A stretch of DNA of 64,000 nucleotides from Anodontia alba (lineage: Eukaryota; Mollusca; Bivalvia; Lucinida; Lucinidae): assembly GCA_964016985.1 (NCBI GenBank), contig OZ024828.1:28030581-28094580 (forward strand), given 5' to 3'. The notes below the pieces were generated by a model, which had not been told where the DNA came from, ran no database searches, and worked only from the letters and a program-made list of their open reading frames with translations. Below are positions 1-11,884 of the stretch, one piece after another. Position numbers and translations under genes: made by a program. Within the stretch, counting starts at the first letter, position 1; every line of letters begins with the position of its first letter.

Positions 1-270
1 TCCACATAATATTTTTCTTATTTCTCCATGAAAACATATGTTGTGGTACTCAGTAGAAATGCCTCACATTTTTCTTATTTCTCCATGAAAACATATGTTG
101 TGGTACTCAGAAGAAACACCCCACCTTTTTCATATTTCTCCATGAAAACATATGTTGTGTTGCTCAGTAGAAGTGCCTCACCGAGTACCCACAAAATATG
201 TTTTCATGGAGAAATAAGAAAAACTTTAGAATTTTTTTTAGTGGTAAAAAATGCCTTATATGTAGCAATA
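1..270. repeat. Family B hairpin MITE with tandemly triplicated arm
   Basis: The MITE arm (TTTCTCCATGAAAACATATG followed by TTGTGGTACTCAG) occurs three times in a row with a roughly 57-bp period over about 10-180. One opposite arm follows at about 190-225. Many other copies in the window have one arm on each side. Confidence 0.75.
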
Positions 271-439
271 TGATTCAATTAGCAATATAATTCAGTTACC
301 AGATACACGTAAAAAAGCATCTTGGTAACTTTAACCACTTTCTGCCCAAAACCAGCAGATGGCAATTTTAATTGTTTTTTCTATTTCTTGTATAAAACAG
401 AGCTAGACATTTCATTTGAACTGTCTCGTTAGAGAACAT

Positions 440-665
440 AGCTCTTGATAAGGCGCTTTTTTTTTCAACCAAAAAGTATCTATATTTTTCTTATTTCTTG
501 ATGAAAAGATATGTTGTGGGTACTCATTAGAAGCGCCTCGGTGAGGACAAAAACATGTTGTGGGTACTCATTAGAAGCACCTCAGTGAGGCACTTCTAAT
601 GAGTACCCACAACATTATGTTTTTGTCAAGAAATAAGAAAACTATTTACCTGATAGCCCTATAAT
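440..665. mobile_element. Family B hairpin MITE
   Basis: Family B pattern: AGCTCxxGATAAG terminal motif, GATATTTTTCTTATTTCTCC, GGGTACTCATTAGAAGC, a centre like GCCTCAGTGAGGC, then the complementary arm. Part of the left arm is duplicated here. Confidence 0.75.
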
Positions 666-705
666 AATTCACATGAAATGATAAGCTCTATTTTATGGAA
701 AACTA

Positions 706-1014
706 GACATGGTGCAAAATACACAAATGCCCCCACACTTTGGATCCCTAGCCCCACCCCAGGGAATGACACATGGACAACTCTAGCACATGGTTGAAGG
801 TTTAGGTCTGAGTAGGTAGCATACCAAAGTTCAACTTCCTAGCATAAAAAGGTACCTAAGTAATTATGTCCAGAGAAGCACAAAAAAAAAGACAAATGTC
901 AATGCAAATTTGAATGTAAATTTATACATTTGTTACACTGGTTATGAATGTGACATATGCATGTACAGATGCAGCTATGTATGGACATAACATAATGGTG
1001 AAACACAATATAAC

Positions 1015-1045
<31 letters not shown>

Positions 1046-1085
1046 ACCCACACACACACACACACACACGTCTGGACGTAACATC
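706..1085. repeat. Dispersed repeat, copy 1 (partner at 51494-51865)
   Basis: It shares long blocks with 51494-51865, for example TTCAACTTCCTAGCATAAAA and AAATTTGAATGTAAA. It carries a C-run followed by a (CA)n microsatellite at 1015-1070. Class unknown. Confidence 0.65.
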
Positions 1086-1124
1086 TTGGAAAAAATCAAG
1101 ACAATGATGGAGGGATAATATTAA

Positions 1125-1380
1125 CCTTTACTGGTACCACTCTTTGGGCATGTTCAGGAGACAACAAATTGATGATTTTTTTCTTATTTTTCCCAGAAAT
1201 CAGGATTTGATATTTCATGCAAATTGTCTCCTTAAGGAGACAATTTGCATGAAATATCAAATCCATTTTTTCTGGAAGGAGACAATTTGCATCAAATATC
1301 AAATCCTGTTTTCTGGGAAAAATAAGAAAAATATTTCAAAATGTTGTCTGCTGAAAATTTTACCCAGAGTGCTAAGCGCT
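1125..1380. mobile_element. Family A (TTAA) hairpin MITE with an extra arm copy
   Basis: It begins TTAACCTTTACTGG and ends GAGTGCTAAGCGC. Arms read TTTTCCCAGAAAxCAGGATT, with a TTTGCATGAAATxTCAAATC inner part around GTCTCCTTAAGGAGAC; an additional partial arm is inserted. A fragment of SINE3 follows at 1381-1420. An A-run lies at 1499-1523. Confidence 0.75.
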
Positions 1381-1561
1381 AATGAAAGGTTCTGTGTAAT
1401 GAAGTGTCATACAATCATTTGCGGGAACATTTGCAAATGTCACTTATACATTTGTAGTCTAAATGAAATGCAGAGCATACTTTTCACACAAAAATACAAA
1501 AAAAAAAAAAAAAAAAAAAAAAATTGTTAACTGAATGTGGTAATATTCCCCTGGAGCTTAA

Positions 1562-1772
1562 TGCTTAGCACTCTGGGTAAAAATTTCAGCAGATGACATT
1601 TTGAAATATTTTTTACTTATTTTTCCCAGAAGACAGGATTTGACATTTCATGCAAACTGTCTCCTCAGGAGACAATTTGCATGAAATGTCAAATCCTGTT
1701 TGCTGGGAAAAATAAGAAAAATATCATCAATTTGCCAACTGCTGAAAATGCCCAGAGCGTGGTAAAGGTAAA
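1562..1772. mobile_element. Family A (TTAA) hairpin MITE
   Basis: The left end is GCTTAGCACTCTGGGTAAAA and the right end is CCCAGAGCGTGGTAAAGG, with arms complementary around TCTCCTCAGGAGA. Its structure matches the precisely bounded copy at 61157-61361. Confidence 0.8.
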
Positions 1773-2039
1773 ATCTGATGAAAGAGGTCCAAGATTAAAA
1801 AAAATCAATGGCCATGTGAGAATAATTATTTACTGCCTAACAAACTAAATAAATTTTTTATGGCAACAAATGTCAGTCTTGACTGATATTTATGTTTTGG
1901 ATATTACCATAACTTGCAGAATTTAAATATTAGCAGACAATTTATATTTTAAAATATTTTTATTTCAACAAGAGCCTAATATTACATCCAAATGAGCCAT
2001 TTCATACAATATTATCTCCTCATGTGTTGGCAACATTAA

Positions 2040-2240
2040 TTCAGAGATATGATAAAAAATCATTTCATTTTTGATCCAGTTCAAGAACGAGAGCCTAACT
2101 GAAATTTTACAGGCTGTCAGGTGCCACATTTTGAGATTGTAATAATACCATATATCAATTTATAAAATAAAATGTCTGTTTTTGAGGAATATGAAGCCTT
2201 TAAATTGCATGATACATTATTAAATGCTCTATTAAAAGCT
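2040..2240. repeat. Single arm of family I foldback
   Basis: This stretch matches the right arm of the long foldback at 16973-17322 (TTTTACAGGCTGTCAGGTGC, ACCATATATCAATTTAT), without the other arm. A family B MITE follows at about 2287-2481, and a degenerate TTAACTCTTTGCATGC element lies at 2529-2693. Confidence 0.65.
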
Positions 2241-2286
2241 TCTGGAAAAAACAGCCAACTGGCAACAAATGTAAAATAAAATAACC

Positions 2287-2481
2287 TGACATAGTTCCAG
2301 AAAAGGCAATTTTTTTTAAGCAAAAAAAAACAATTGATATTTTTCTTATTTTCCTGTGAAAACGTATGTTGTGTGTACTCATCAGAGGTACCTCACCGAG
2401 GTGCTTCTAACGAGTTCCCACAATATGTTTTCTTTGAAAAAAAAACTATTTTGTGGATACCCACTCTTATCTGGAACTGTG
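2287..2481. mobile_element. Family B hairpin MITE
   Basis: The arms meet at TACCTCACCGAGGTGC. The right end reads CCCACTCTTATCTGGAAC, as in other family B copies. Confidence 0.7.
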
Positions 2482-2699
2482 ATGACCTTTGACATAAAAT
2501 CTCAAGCACTACTTTCTAAGACTAGATTTAACTCTTTGCATGCTGGGTAATTTTGCATGCTTTTTTGTTGTCTGTGTATTTTTTTTTAAATTAACTTCTA
2601 AAAAAAATATCTTTCAGAAATACCATCAGAGTGTCAAACAGTTTGGATCCAGATCAGGCCCGATATTTTGTCACCAGCGGGAAAAGAGTTAAGGGTCCT

Positions 2700-3635
2700 G
2701 ATTCACCTTTGGGAGCAAATTCTTTCCTTTAAGAGTAGATCCATTATTTTTCAGAAGATAGGTAAAAACAATTTTGATAGAATTGCCTCCCCAGAATGAG
2801 TATCCATTCTGCTTTATAGTTCCTTCAAATTTTCACATTCTGTGCTCTCTAAATATAAAAAAGTTTCTGGCTAATATCATCACTGATTCAAGTCACGTCT
2901 CATTGAAGAAATCTGCACTTTAACAATTCCTGTCAAGGTTTTCAATTAAATTTACAAAATGAACTTCAAAATTCTATTAATTTTGTCTTGTATCACAAAA
3001 AACATCCTTCAGTTGTTTATTTAAGGAAGACCAAGAAATGATCAACATTCTTGAAAATAGCTGCAGACAAGGTGATAACTTCAATGAGTTGTTGATTTGA
3101 CGATATTTTTGTGACTTTTTTATTACTTCTTCATAAATACTTAGGTTGTGGGTACTTTAAATAATATGTCAAACTTTGTTCCAGCTAGAGAAAACTGATT
3201 ATTAGACTCTCATCCAGATTTTAGAAATAAATGGAAAAAGTGGGTGGATTTTATTTTTTATTCCAGGGCCTTCAAGTGAAGAGGTAAATCATAGCAAAAC
3301 AAGATAAATGACACTACGGTAACTATCACCAGCAAAAAAAGAAGATCGTATTTAAATACCCTTTTAATAACAAATAATTCATTTGCAATTCTTAAAAATG
3401 TTATAAAATCTGTTTTCAGCTTAAACTGAACGGTGAAAATGTTTTCCAGCACAATTTTTTTATTCTGTCAGATTTTTTAGGGGTGGCTGGGAATGAGAAT
3501 CTAATGATTAAATTTCTCTGGCCTTATATATAGAATCCTCTGAAGATAAACCTAACCATAACCACCCAAAATATTCTGAGGTCATAACTCCTTATCATAT
3601 TTATCTTCAACTTTGAAAAAGACCATTTGAGTACA
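2700..3635. other. Non-coding, AT-rich
   Basis: A short piece of the GGGAGCAAATTCTTTCCTTT repeat lies at 2710-2735; otherwise I recognise nothing here. Confidence 0.5.
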
Positions 3636-3785
3636 TAGCTCCAGATAAGAGAGGGTATCCACACAATATTTTTCTTATGTCTCTTCAAAGGTATGGGTTG
3701 TAGGTACTCATTAGAAGCGCCTCAGTAAGGCACTTCTAATGAGTACCCACAACATATGTTTTCTTGGAGAAATAAGAAAAACAGT
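3636..3785. mobile_element. Family B hairpin MITE
   Basis: AGCTCCAGATAAGAGAGGGT on the left, then the GGTACTCATTAGAAGCGCCT arm and its complement. The right terminus is lost. Confidence 0.7.
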
Positions 3786-4281
3786 TGAATGTGCAGTCAA
3801 ATCCCTACACCCATTGTTAATGTTGCTAATAGACATTTTTAACTAGGACGGAGAACGGAGCTAGGAGTTTGAGATAGGACTTTTTAAAAAAAAAAAAAAC
3901 GTGGTGATAATGGTTACTTTTCTGTTGGAAAAAGTGCCTTAGCGGGAACTATGGATTATCTGATAATGGTCTAAAAAGTGATGGCTAAAAGGCAAACAAT
4001 ATAGAATCTTTTGGAACAGTTTGATCTGAGTCTGTGCTGTTTGCATATGACTGTGTGTCTGTTGTTTGGTAAATATTGGATTCAAGTTAATGTAGTCACC
4101 CTAAATACTGGGACATCTTATCTACTTACCGTACTTGTCCTAAACTTTAGAACAGACCATTCTACTACCCATTGATGTGCTTAAAATATCGCTGTATGTA
4201 TGGTAAATAGTGTAGACCCTGATCAGACATGGCATCTGAGCTGGGTCTACACTGTTTGCACAGACCTATCTGTCCTAATAC

Positions 4282-4527
4282 TTAAACCTTAAAACGCCAA
4301 GAAAACCTGCATCTGAACATGTCGTCTGTTTATATAATCTGCTGAATATTCTTGCAAACTTTTCAAACCCATTTTTTGCATACAGGCAAACAGTGTGGAC
4401 CCTGATCAGACTGCTCCTAGAGGAGCAGTCTGATCTGAGTCCACACTGTTTGCAAAAATGACTTTTAAAATCACTAGCAGATGACAAAGCAGATGACAAT
4501 TGTTGTGATTGGCAGCTTAAGGGTTAA
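4282..4527. mobile_element. Family C (TTAA) hairpin MITE with core palindrome
   Basis: Bounded by TTAAACCTTAAAACGCCA and its near complement ending CTTAAGGGTTAA. The centre is the core palindrome GGCAAACAGTGTGGACCCTG, then ATCAGACTGCTCC and its complement. Similar copies are at 34979-35223 and 37462-37703. Confidence 0.85.
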
Positions 4528-4609
4528 AAATTACTACGGTACTGTGCAAATTCATCTGGAAAAAACATGATACCCACCCAAAACCCCAAATAAGAGGGAT
4601 TATCACTAT

Positions 4610-4735
4610 CAGGTAAGTAGTTTTTTTTTTTTTTTCATTTTTTCTAACAAAAACATATGTTGTGGGTACTCATTAGAAGCAGTGAGGTGCTTCTAATGAG
4701 TACTCACATGATTTTGTGAGTACAGAAAAATATCA
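4610..4735. mobile_element. Family B hairpin MITE
   Basis: The arms are short (GGGTACTCATTAGAAGC and its complement) around a GAAGCAGTGAGGTGCTTC centre. Confidence 0.65.
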
Positions 4736-4799
4736 ATATTTTGGGGGTACAGCAAGACAATTCAGAGATCTGAAGAAATGGAAATTGAGCTTTTATGAT

Positions 4800-5010
4800 T
4801 TAGCATGCTGGGTAAAAACTTCAGTTGACAACATTTTGAAATATTTTTCTTACTTTTCCCAGAAACACAATGTTTGACATGTCATGCAAATTGTCTTCTT
4901 AGGAGACAATTTGCATGAAATGTCAAACTCTGTTTTCTAGGAACTAAGAAAAGAAATTACAAAAGTATCAGCAATTTTCATCTGCTGAAACTGCCCAGAG
5001 AGTGCCAAAG
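4800..5010. mobile_element. Family A (TTAA) hairpin MITE
   Basis: Ends TTAGCATGCTGGGTAAAA and GCCCAGAGAGTGCC, with arms around GTCTTCTTAGGAGAC. A degenerate relative follows at 5075-5243. Confidence 0.75.
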
Positions 5011-5243
5011 AAGAAAGCACAAATTATTTATCTTAACCTTAAACCCACATGATCTAAATATCAACATATGAAGTTTTAAAATAATTTATTTTTACTTCTC
5101 TCAAAAACCGGGTTCGACATTTTATTGAAATCCTTCAAAAAGGAGATTACCTTAATTAAATTTCAAGCTCTGTTTCCTGAGAAAATAAAACAAACATTTC
5201 AGAATGCCATTAGCTGATTTTTTAAATAGCATGCTAATGGTTA

Positions 5244-6108
5244 AAATCAATGCCAAAAATTATTATCACTAACATATGGTGACATGTTTCTTTATTAATC
5301 AATGTCATATTGCCTGTATTCCCATTAAAAAGCTTTTAAAGAATTAATATCTCATATATTTCTTTTCTATTTGATTTGGTGTGAAAATATTGCATGTAAT
5401 GCTACAGGCAACATCTTGAGATACAATCACAGAAATCATTGACAAACCGTGTCAAACTATATCGGGAAGAAAGTCACTATAAAATCTCTAAGAATCAAAC
5501 GATATGAAATAATCACTGATTTCAATGGTCATAAATAAAAACCCTGAAGCAATTTGTTACAAAAAAGACAACCTGGTGAGATACAACATTTTTTCCTAAC
5601 TAATAGATATTTTTCTTAGGCCAGATTTTTTTTATTTTCTGGTTCTTGGGAGAGCCTGCCTTATTTTTTATTTATTAATTTTTTTTTCCAAAAAATGCAA
5701 ATAAAAATAAAAGTGCATTCAATAAGTTTTAATTTTTTTTTATTCCTCCGACCAAATATTTTTTCTGTCAAAGAATGAAATAAAATAGCAGTTTGAGTGA
5801 AGTATTTATTAAACTTAACTTATAAAGTAAACAATTTAAATGTGTTGAATCACCCTGAGTGGCAACATATAAACATAATTTATGTTAAAAGCCATTCATT
5901 CCATTATAAGAAAGCCTATTTATTCATTTACTTTTTTTCTTCTCTAAAAATTTCATAAAACTAAAAATTTCAATGTGGTAGAAATTAAAATTTTTGACAA
6001 TCATGTCAATTTTATTTCTCAAAGACACAGGTAATCAGTCATCGTTCTATTTTCATTTCCTCCTCCTACCCTAGGTCTAGTCAGAAATTTCCCGAGAACC
6101 AGATAATA
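5244..6108. other. Non-coding, strongly AT-rich
   Basis: I see no gene and no recognised repeat in this stretch. Confidence 0.4.
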
Positions 6109-7924
6109 AACAAGAGGCCCACGGGCCACTGTTCGCTCACCTGAGTGACATAGCCACTGCAGACATGCAGCTGTTATGCAACATTTTTCCAATCTTATCA
6201 TTGCAACTAATGAAAATATCAGCATTTGAGCAGTTCTTACTTTTGAAGAAGAATATATGGGCCTGACAGTCAATGGAGTCATTTGAATAAACTATCAATC
6301 ACATTTCAACAGAAGGATCAATGTGAAATTTGGTGGAAATTGGCTAAGTGGTTTCTGAAGAATCATGATTTTATACATGTAAACAGCACAGTGGCAGGGA
6401 AATATTATAAATATAAACCAGATGATGGCCATCTTAGATTTCCAATCAGAACAATTTTAACTACCGTTGATCTACAAGTCATTCGATACTTTCAATATAA
6501 ATGTATATGGCCCATACAAATAGGGAAGCAAATTTGACCTTGGAGGTAAAAAGGTCAAATGTCAACATAGAACCATCATTTTAGCAATTTTAGTAGATCT
6601 CCTGTCCCCCATAATTTGTTCAAAGATTAGGACCCAGGGCTTATCTGGTTATGGAGAAGAAGATTTTTAAAGGTTTTTACCATATATGGGCATAGCAGCT
6701 ATTTTGATCAATGGACAATACCCATTTTAGCAATCTTTCATTCTCCTGCCCACGGAGACTCCACATGAAATTTGAGCAACACTGGCCTGGAGGCTTCAGA
6801 GGAAAAGCCATTTGAAATTATCAACATTTTTACCATACAAATGTATGGGGCCCATACAAATGCATACAGAAGCAAACTTGACCTCGCCATAAAAAGGTTA
6901 AATGTCAATGTATGACAATTATTTTAGCAACTTTGGTAGACCGCCTGTTCCAGATGATATATGCAAAGATTCAGCCACAAGCCAACTCGTTTTGGAGAAT
7001 AAGATTTTTAAATGTTTTTTTCCCATACAAATGCATGAGGAAGCAAACTTGACCTTGCCGTAAAAAGGTCAAATGTCAATGTATGACCATTATTTTAGCA
7101 ATTTTGGTAGACCCCCTGTTCCCGATGATTTAAGCAAACATTCAGCCCCAAAGCATCCTCGGTTCTAGAGAAGAAGATTTTTAAAGGTGTTTACCATATA
7201 TGGGCATGGCGGCCATCTTGGTCAACAAACCATGACCATTTTAGCAATCTTTTGTTCCCCCTACCTAAGGAGGCTCCATATGAAATTTGAGCAAAATTGG
7301 CCCAGAGGCTCCAGAGAAGTTGTTTGAAATTCTGAACATTTTTCCCATACAAATGCATAAGGAAGCAAAATTGACCTTATTGTAAAAAGGTCAAATGTCA
7401 ATGTACGATCATTATTTTAGCAATTTTGGTAGCCCCCCTGTGCCCAAAGATATATGCAAAGATTCAGCCATAAGGCATGCTCGGTTTTGGAGAAGAAGAT
7501 TTTTAAGGGTTTTTCCCATACAAATGCACAGGGAAGCAAACTTGACCTTGCCGTAAAAAGGTCATACATCAACGTACGACAATTCTTTTAGCAATTTTGC
7601 TAGACCTCCCGTTCCCAATGATTCCAACAAAGGTTCAGCTCCAAGGCATTCTCGGTTCTGGAGGAGAAGATTTTTAAAGGTTTTTACCATATATGGGCAT
7701 GGTGGCCATCTTGGTCAACGGACCGCGACCATTTTAGCTACTTTTCGTTCCCCCACCCTAAAGAGGCTCCATATGAAATTTGAGCAAAATTGGCTCAGAG
7801 GCTTCAGAGGAGAAGTTGTTTGAAAATGTTAATGGACGGACGCACGGATGGATGCACGGGCGGACGTACGACGGTCAAAAAGTGATCACAATAGCTCATC
7901 CTGAGCAGAGCTCAGGTGAGCTAA
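6109..7924 (+). mobile_element. GCTCAGGTGAGCTA-terminated repeat, copy 1
   Basis: It starts AAACAAGAGGCCCACGGGCC, then GCTCACCTGAGTGACATAGC; it ends GAGCTCAGGTGAGCTA. The end motifs GCTCACCTGAG and CTCAGGTGAGC are inverted. The interior contains diverged repeats with ATATGGGCATGG(C/T)GGCCATC and TTGACCTTGCCGTAAAAAGG. It has the same termini as 26685-28689, but no clear target duplication. Confidence 0.75.
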
Positions 7925-7994
7925 AAACTCTGGCCTTACGTCTCAAAAACTAACAAAAGAACTATAGTAAAATCCCTAGGAATCGAATAGTATG

Positions 7995-8280
7995 AAAAAG
8001 ATACTTTTTTTCAGCCAAGATATTTTTTCTTATTTCTCTATGACAATGTATAGGGTGGATACTCATTGAAACTGCATCACTGAGGCAATTCTAAGAAGTA
8101 CCCACAACATATATTTTCCAAGAGAAATAAGGAAACTTTGTTTGAATACACCGCCTTATCTAAAATTATGATAAAATTCTTTTTTTCCAACTGATAATAC
8201 TGATATTTTTCTTATTTCTCTACAGAAACATTTTGCTGATATACTCAAAAACTGCCATGCTGATTAACATAATAACCCTA
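7995..8280. repeat. Family B MITE remnants
   Basis: One degraded copy (about 7995-8150) is followed by a second left arm (GATATTTTTCTTATTTCTCT) without its partner. Confidence 0.55.
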
Positions 8281-8535
8281 AGCGTTCAAACAGACAAGGC
8301 CGGACAAACAGTGTTGACCCAGATCAGATGAATGCAGCATCTGATCAGGGTCTACACTGTTTGCCACTAGTCCAGCAGCTTTTAGAAAAGATAAACATGT
8401 AGTAAAATGGAATTGTTAAAATTTTAGTTACGTAAAATAAAGCGTTTTGGTGTTCTAATATTTAGAGTAAATATGTTTGTACCCACAACATATGCTGTTT
8501 TGTGAAGAAATATGGTAAATGTCCTAAAATTCTGT
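8268..8535. mobile_element. Core-palindrome MITE
   Basis: It contains ACAAACAGTGTTGACCCAGA then TCAGATG, a GCAGC centre and the complementary arm ending CTACACTGTTTGCC. The right end resembles the family F terminus (AAATGTCCTAAAAT). Confidence 0.6.
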
Positions 8536-8591
8536 ACACCAATTTATCTGACAAAATGGTATATGCAATCAGTGCAGACACAGACAAGATG

Positions 8592-8790
8592 ACGATGATT
8601 TAGTGTTTTACCTCCCTTTCAACATTATTTAAGTCATATGGAGACTACTGAAGGGTAATAATGAAAGGCTCTGTGCAATGAAGTGCTGTACTGTCATAAG
8701 CTGAATTCCGCCTTCAGCGGGATTCAAAACCGGGACCTCAGGATCCAAAATTTGGAGCGCTAACCACTCGGCCACACAGACACTTTAGAC
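8592..8790 (-). mobile_element. SINE3 (tRNA-derived), copy 1
   Basis: On the minus strand the tRNA-like head reads GGCCGAGTGGTTAGCGCTCC with a B-box-like GGTTTTGAATCCCGC. The body includes AGAGCCTTTCATTATTACCC. The 3' end is GGGAGGTAAAACACTAAATC plus an (ATC)n tail. Confidence 0.75.
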
Positions 8791-8860
8791 CAAGATCAGA
8801 CTGCTCTCTAAATGGTCTACACTGTTTGCATTTCTACCAAGTATTTTGTGGAATCCTAGC

Positions 8861-8966
8861 AGACACATGACGTTTATACAACGTCGGCTCAACATCGATG
8901 CAACGTCATGACGTTGCATCGACGTTGAGGCGACGTTGTATTAACGTCATGTGCCTGCTGGGATAA
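8861..8966. mobile_element. ACGTT palindromic MITE
   Basis: This is a near-perfect palindrome of about 105 bp centred on AACGTCATGACGTT, with outer ends TAGCAGACACATGACGTTTA and its complement (CATGTGCCTGCTGG). The parallel copy of the flanks at 9330-9345 lacks it, so this is a clean insertion. Confidence 0.8.
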
Positions 8967-9067
8967 ATCTATGCATAAAAAAAACAACAACAAAAAAAAA
9001 ACAAGAAATTTTAGGTACAACAAACAGTATGGCAAAAATAGTATATGCAAACAGTGCAGACAGATAA

Positions 9068-9267
9068 GATGATGATGATTTGGTGTTTTACGTCCCTTTC
9101 AACATTATTTAAGTTATAGGGAGACAATGGAAGGGTGATAACGAAAGGCTCTGTGGAATGAAGTGCAGTAGTCATGAGCTGAATTCCTCCTACATAGGGA
9201 GTCAAACCCAGAACCTCATGATTTGAATTTGGAAGTGCTAACCACTCAGCCACCTGGACACCTCAGA
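9068..9267 (-). mobile_element. SINE3, copy 2 (second unit of a local duplication)
   Basis: It has the same structure as 8592-8790, including the right flank (ATCAGACTGCTCTCTAA, TCTACACTGTTTGCATTTC). This shows a roughly 0.4 kb tandem duplication of 8540-8990 and 9010-9350. Confidence 0.75.
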
Positions 9268-9399
9268 CCCAGATCAGACTGCTCTCTAAGGGATCTACAC
9301 TGTTTGCATTTCCACCAAGTATTTTGTTGAATAAATCTATGCATAAAAAACAAAATTAGGTTAAAATAAGTATGGCAGAAAGTGTTTGAAATTTTAAGA

Positions 9400-10260
9400 A
9401 CATTTACTATAAGAAACAAGATAAAGTGACCAGTGGTTGTATATACCCTGGTTGCCACCAATCTATCAACAGGCCAAATAAAACTTCTTAAAACCTGGGG
9501 GTGAAGATACACTGGGGTATCTTGCCCCACACCCTGGGCAGCTTGCTCCCTGGGGTGAAGATACCCTGGCCTGGGCTGCCCCGCTTGTCTCCCCCACCCC
9601 CCACCCCCCCCGCCCAACCCACTGCCTCCAGACAACCTGTTACAATTTAATTCAGAAAGATTTTATTCTTTTTAAAAATCCTTATAATAGAAACACGGAA
9701 AAACTGATTTTTTTTTGTGCATATGCATCTTTTACCCGATAGGAGGATATTGAGGGCCAGAATATGGTGGCCTTAGACGCTTGTACCTATACCAGAAAAC
9801 CTGGCAGACTCCATTCCAAAAATTACTTTATCATTTCATAGACTTTCCTATTTAACAGTCATTTGAATATTCATAATATTGACCAATACCTATTCTTCTC
9901 TAAACTGAAGGGGTGTGTGTGAGAGGGAATAAGATACAGTGACTTGGGCACTTGCCCCCCCCCCCCCCACCCCCCCCCCACCCCAAAAAAACCTGACAGA
10001 AATTTATTCAGAAAGATTTTGATTCATTTTGAATAAATATCTTTATGATAGAAACATGGGAAAACTGATCTTTTATGTGCGTCTGCATCTTTAACCTTGC
10101 TAGGAGGAAATTAACCCTTGTCATACTGAATAAATATGCCAGAAAACTTGGTAGACTCCATTCCAAAAGATAGTTTAATAGAATTTCCTATTGAGCAGTC
10201 ATTTGAATATTCATAATATTGATCATTACCTATTTTCCTCTAAATGGGAAGGGATCGGGA
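9400..10260. repeat. Two-copy local repeat with C-rich tracts
   Basis: 9650-9880 and 10000-10240 match each other (TTCAGAAAGATTTT, CATTTGAATATTCATAATAT). C-rich tracts lie at 9590-9615 and 9955-9985. A related GCAAGCTGCCCAGGCCAGGG stretch lies at 11056-11075 beside a G-run. Confidence 0.6.
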
Positions 10261-10394
10261 ATGAGATACGGTGGCCTGAGCAGCTTGAACATTGTTAACA
10301 AGATGTTCCGAGATTGGGAGCGAACTGCTAGGGCCACAGTATTTTGGCCCCAGTCCTCTTCCCATAAAGAAAAAAAAATAGTTAAAAGCTGGTA

Positions 10395-10933
10395 CACTGT
10401 AGATCCAATACATCGCGGTCCGTTATTTTACGAAATCCAGTATATCGCAAATCGTCCGTGGATCCCAAATTTACCACAAGCAAAAGAAAAAAAACCAAAA
10501 ACTTATAGTATGCTTGTTGTTTTACTTAACTTGAAAAAAAAAAAAAAGTAACTAACTGTTATTTGTTTCAGTCTTGATTTTTCGCGCATATGCAGACGCA
10601 AAGTCGCGTCATGCATTATGACCAAACAATCCAATCAGCGTCAATCAGTACACGCATTGATAATAATTCGCAAACTATTAAGTTTCATCTGCGCACTTGT
10701 CATAATCAGTGTCATAATTGAGTACATCTACTCAATGCTCAATCAGTCAACGATGTCCACGCACTGTCTAAAAAAAGCAAAAAGAAAAAATAAATAAAAT
10801 GATAGATTTTGGGCCCGCAGCAGACGTAACAAGCGAAGACAAGCAACTACCACCGCGACTTATATTGCGATTCGGATATATCGTGCTAGCGGAACTTGGA
10901 CCCCAAGCTCAGCAATATATTGGATCTACAGTG
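10395..10933. mobile_element. TA-flanked DNA transposon derivative, 539 bp
   Basis: Terminal inverted repeats read CACTGTAGATCCAATACATC on the left and CACTGTAGATCCAATATATT on the right (reverse complement), with TA on both outer sides. No transposase is visible. This fits a Tc1/mariner/pogo non-autonomous element. Confidence 0.7.
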
Positions 10934-11129
10934 TATTACAATTCTAATGTCTATGCATTAGGAATTTATGTTTAAAATGATTAAATAACTTTTCTGATCT
11001 AAGTTTGCCAAGTTTCCATGGGTGGGGGGGTGGGGGGGGGGGGAGGGGGGGGGGGGCAAGCTGCCCAGGCCAGGGTATCTTACATCCTAGGCCCCCATCC
11101 TTTACTGTGAGAAGAAAGATAGATAAATG

Positions 11130-11205
11130 TAAATAATAGAGGCACTTCTAATGAATACCCACAACATACATTTTCTTCGAGAAATAAGAAAAATGTCAAT
11201 TTTCG
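11130..11205. repeat. Family B MITE half
   Basis: Only the right arm is present: AGGCACTTCTAATGAATACC then ACATTTTCTTCGAGAAATAAG. Confidence 0.55.
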
Positions 11206-11353
11206 GGTAAGTAAATCTTGGACTGACAAGTGGATTTTGATCATTTACTTGTCCTTGTACGAGTTAGAAAATTTGATATCTCCACAAGCCTGATTTAATG
11301 ATGAGTTGTTTATACACACAAGTATATAAACCTCTGAACCTACAAACCAAATA

Positions 11354-11653
11354 CAGTTGACTCTCGTTATCAAATCAAATCAAAGGGACTATGAGATACT
11401 TTGAGATATCCGTACCTCGACATATCAGATTTGCTGAATTGAGGAACAAGTAATTCTAAAAACCACATTTAACATATATATATGTAATTGGACTCTTGAA
11501 GTTCGAGAAATATTAAAAATATTGTGGAAAAGAGGAGAAATTGCTCCCCTCTTTTCCACAATATTTTATTACCTGTTGTTAGATTTTCATGTTTAGACAG
11601 GGACCAGATTTTCCCTTCGAGATAAGCGAGCTCAAGAGAACGAGAGTCAACTG
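11354..11653. mobile_element. Tigger/pogo-like MITE, 300 bp
   Basis: TIRs CAGTTGACTCTCGTTATC and CAGTTGACTCTCGTTCTC with TA on both sides. The centre is a palindrome (ATTGTGGAAAAGAGGAGAAA with its complement). CAGT-starting TIRs with TA duplication are typical of pogo/Tigger elements. Confidence 0.75.
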
Positions 11654-11884
11654 TATCAATACTCTGACAAAATCTCCTACTGCATCATGGGTAAATCTGG
11701 AGATATCCAGGAGAGGCCACACTCACAGAAGGACCCCACCCCCTCAAGCATGCATACAAAATGCCAAAGATGGAAAGAGGCATAACTCTGACAAAATTAA
11801 TCTGTTTTTTTTTTTTTTTTTTCAAAAGTTAATCAGGTGATCTACTCCTCAGCTCCTAATAAGCTCACCAATTTTCAAGCCCTT

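Noticed and set aside
899..1099. Glycine/cysteine-valine repeat protein
   Set aside because: It is a translation of a (C)n(CA)n microsatellite.
6109..7924. Helitron
   Set aside because: A 3' hairpin followed by CTA is suggestive, but the related copy at 26685-28689 has a 16-bp target duplication, which Helitrons do not make.
9180..9267. tRNA-Ser-like gene on the minus strand
   Set aside because: It is the head of SINE3, repeated at 8700-8790, 43260-43312 and 61430-61500.
10219..10551. 110-codon ORF as a gene
   Set aside because: It overlaps the left end of a TA-flanked DNA transposon derivative and ends in a poly-lysine A-run; no recognisable domain.
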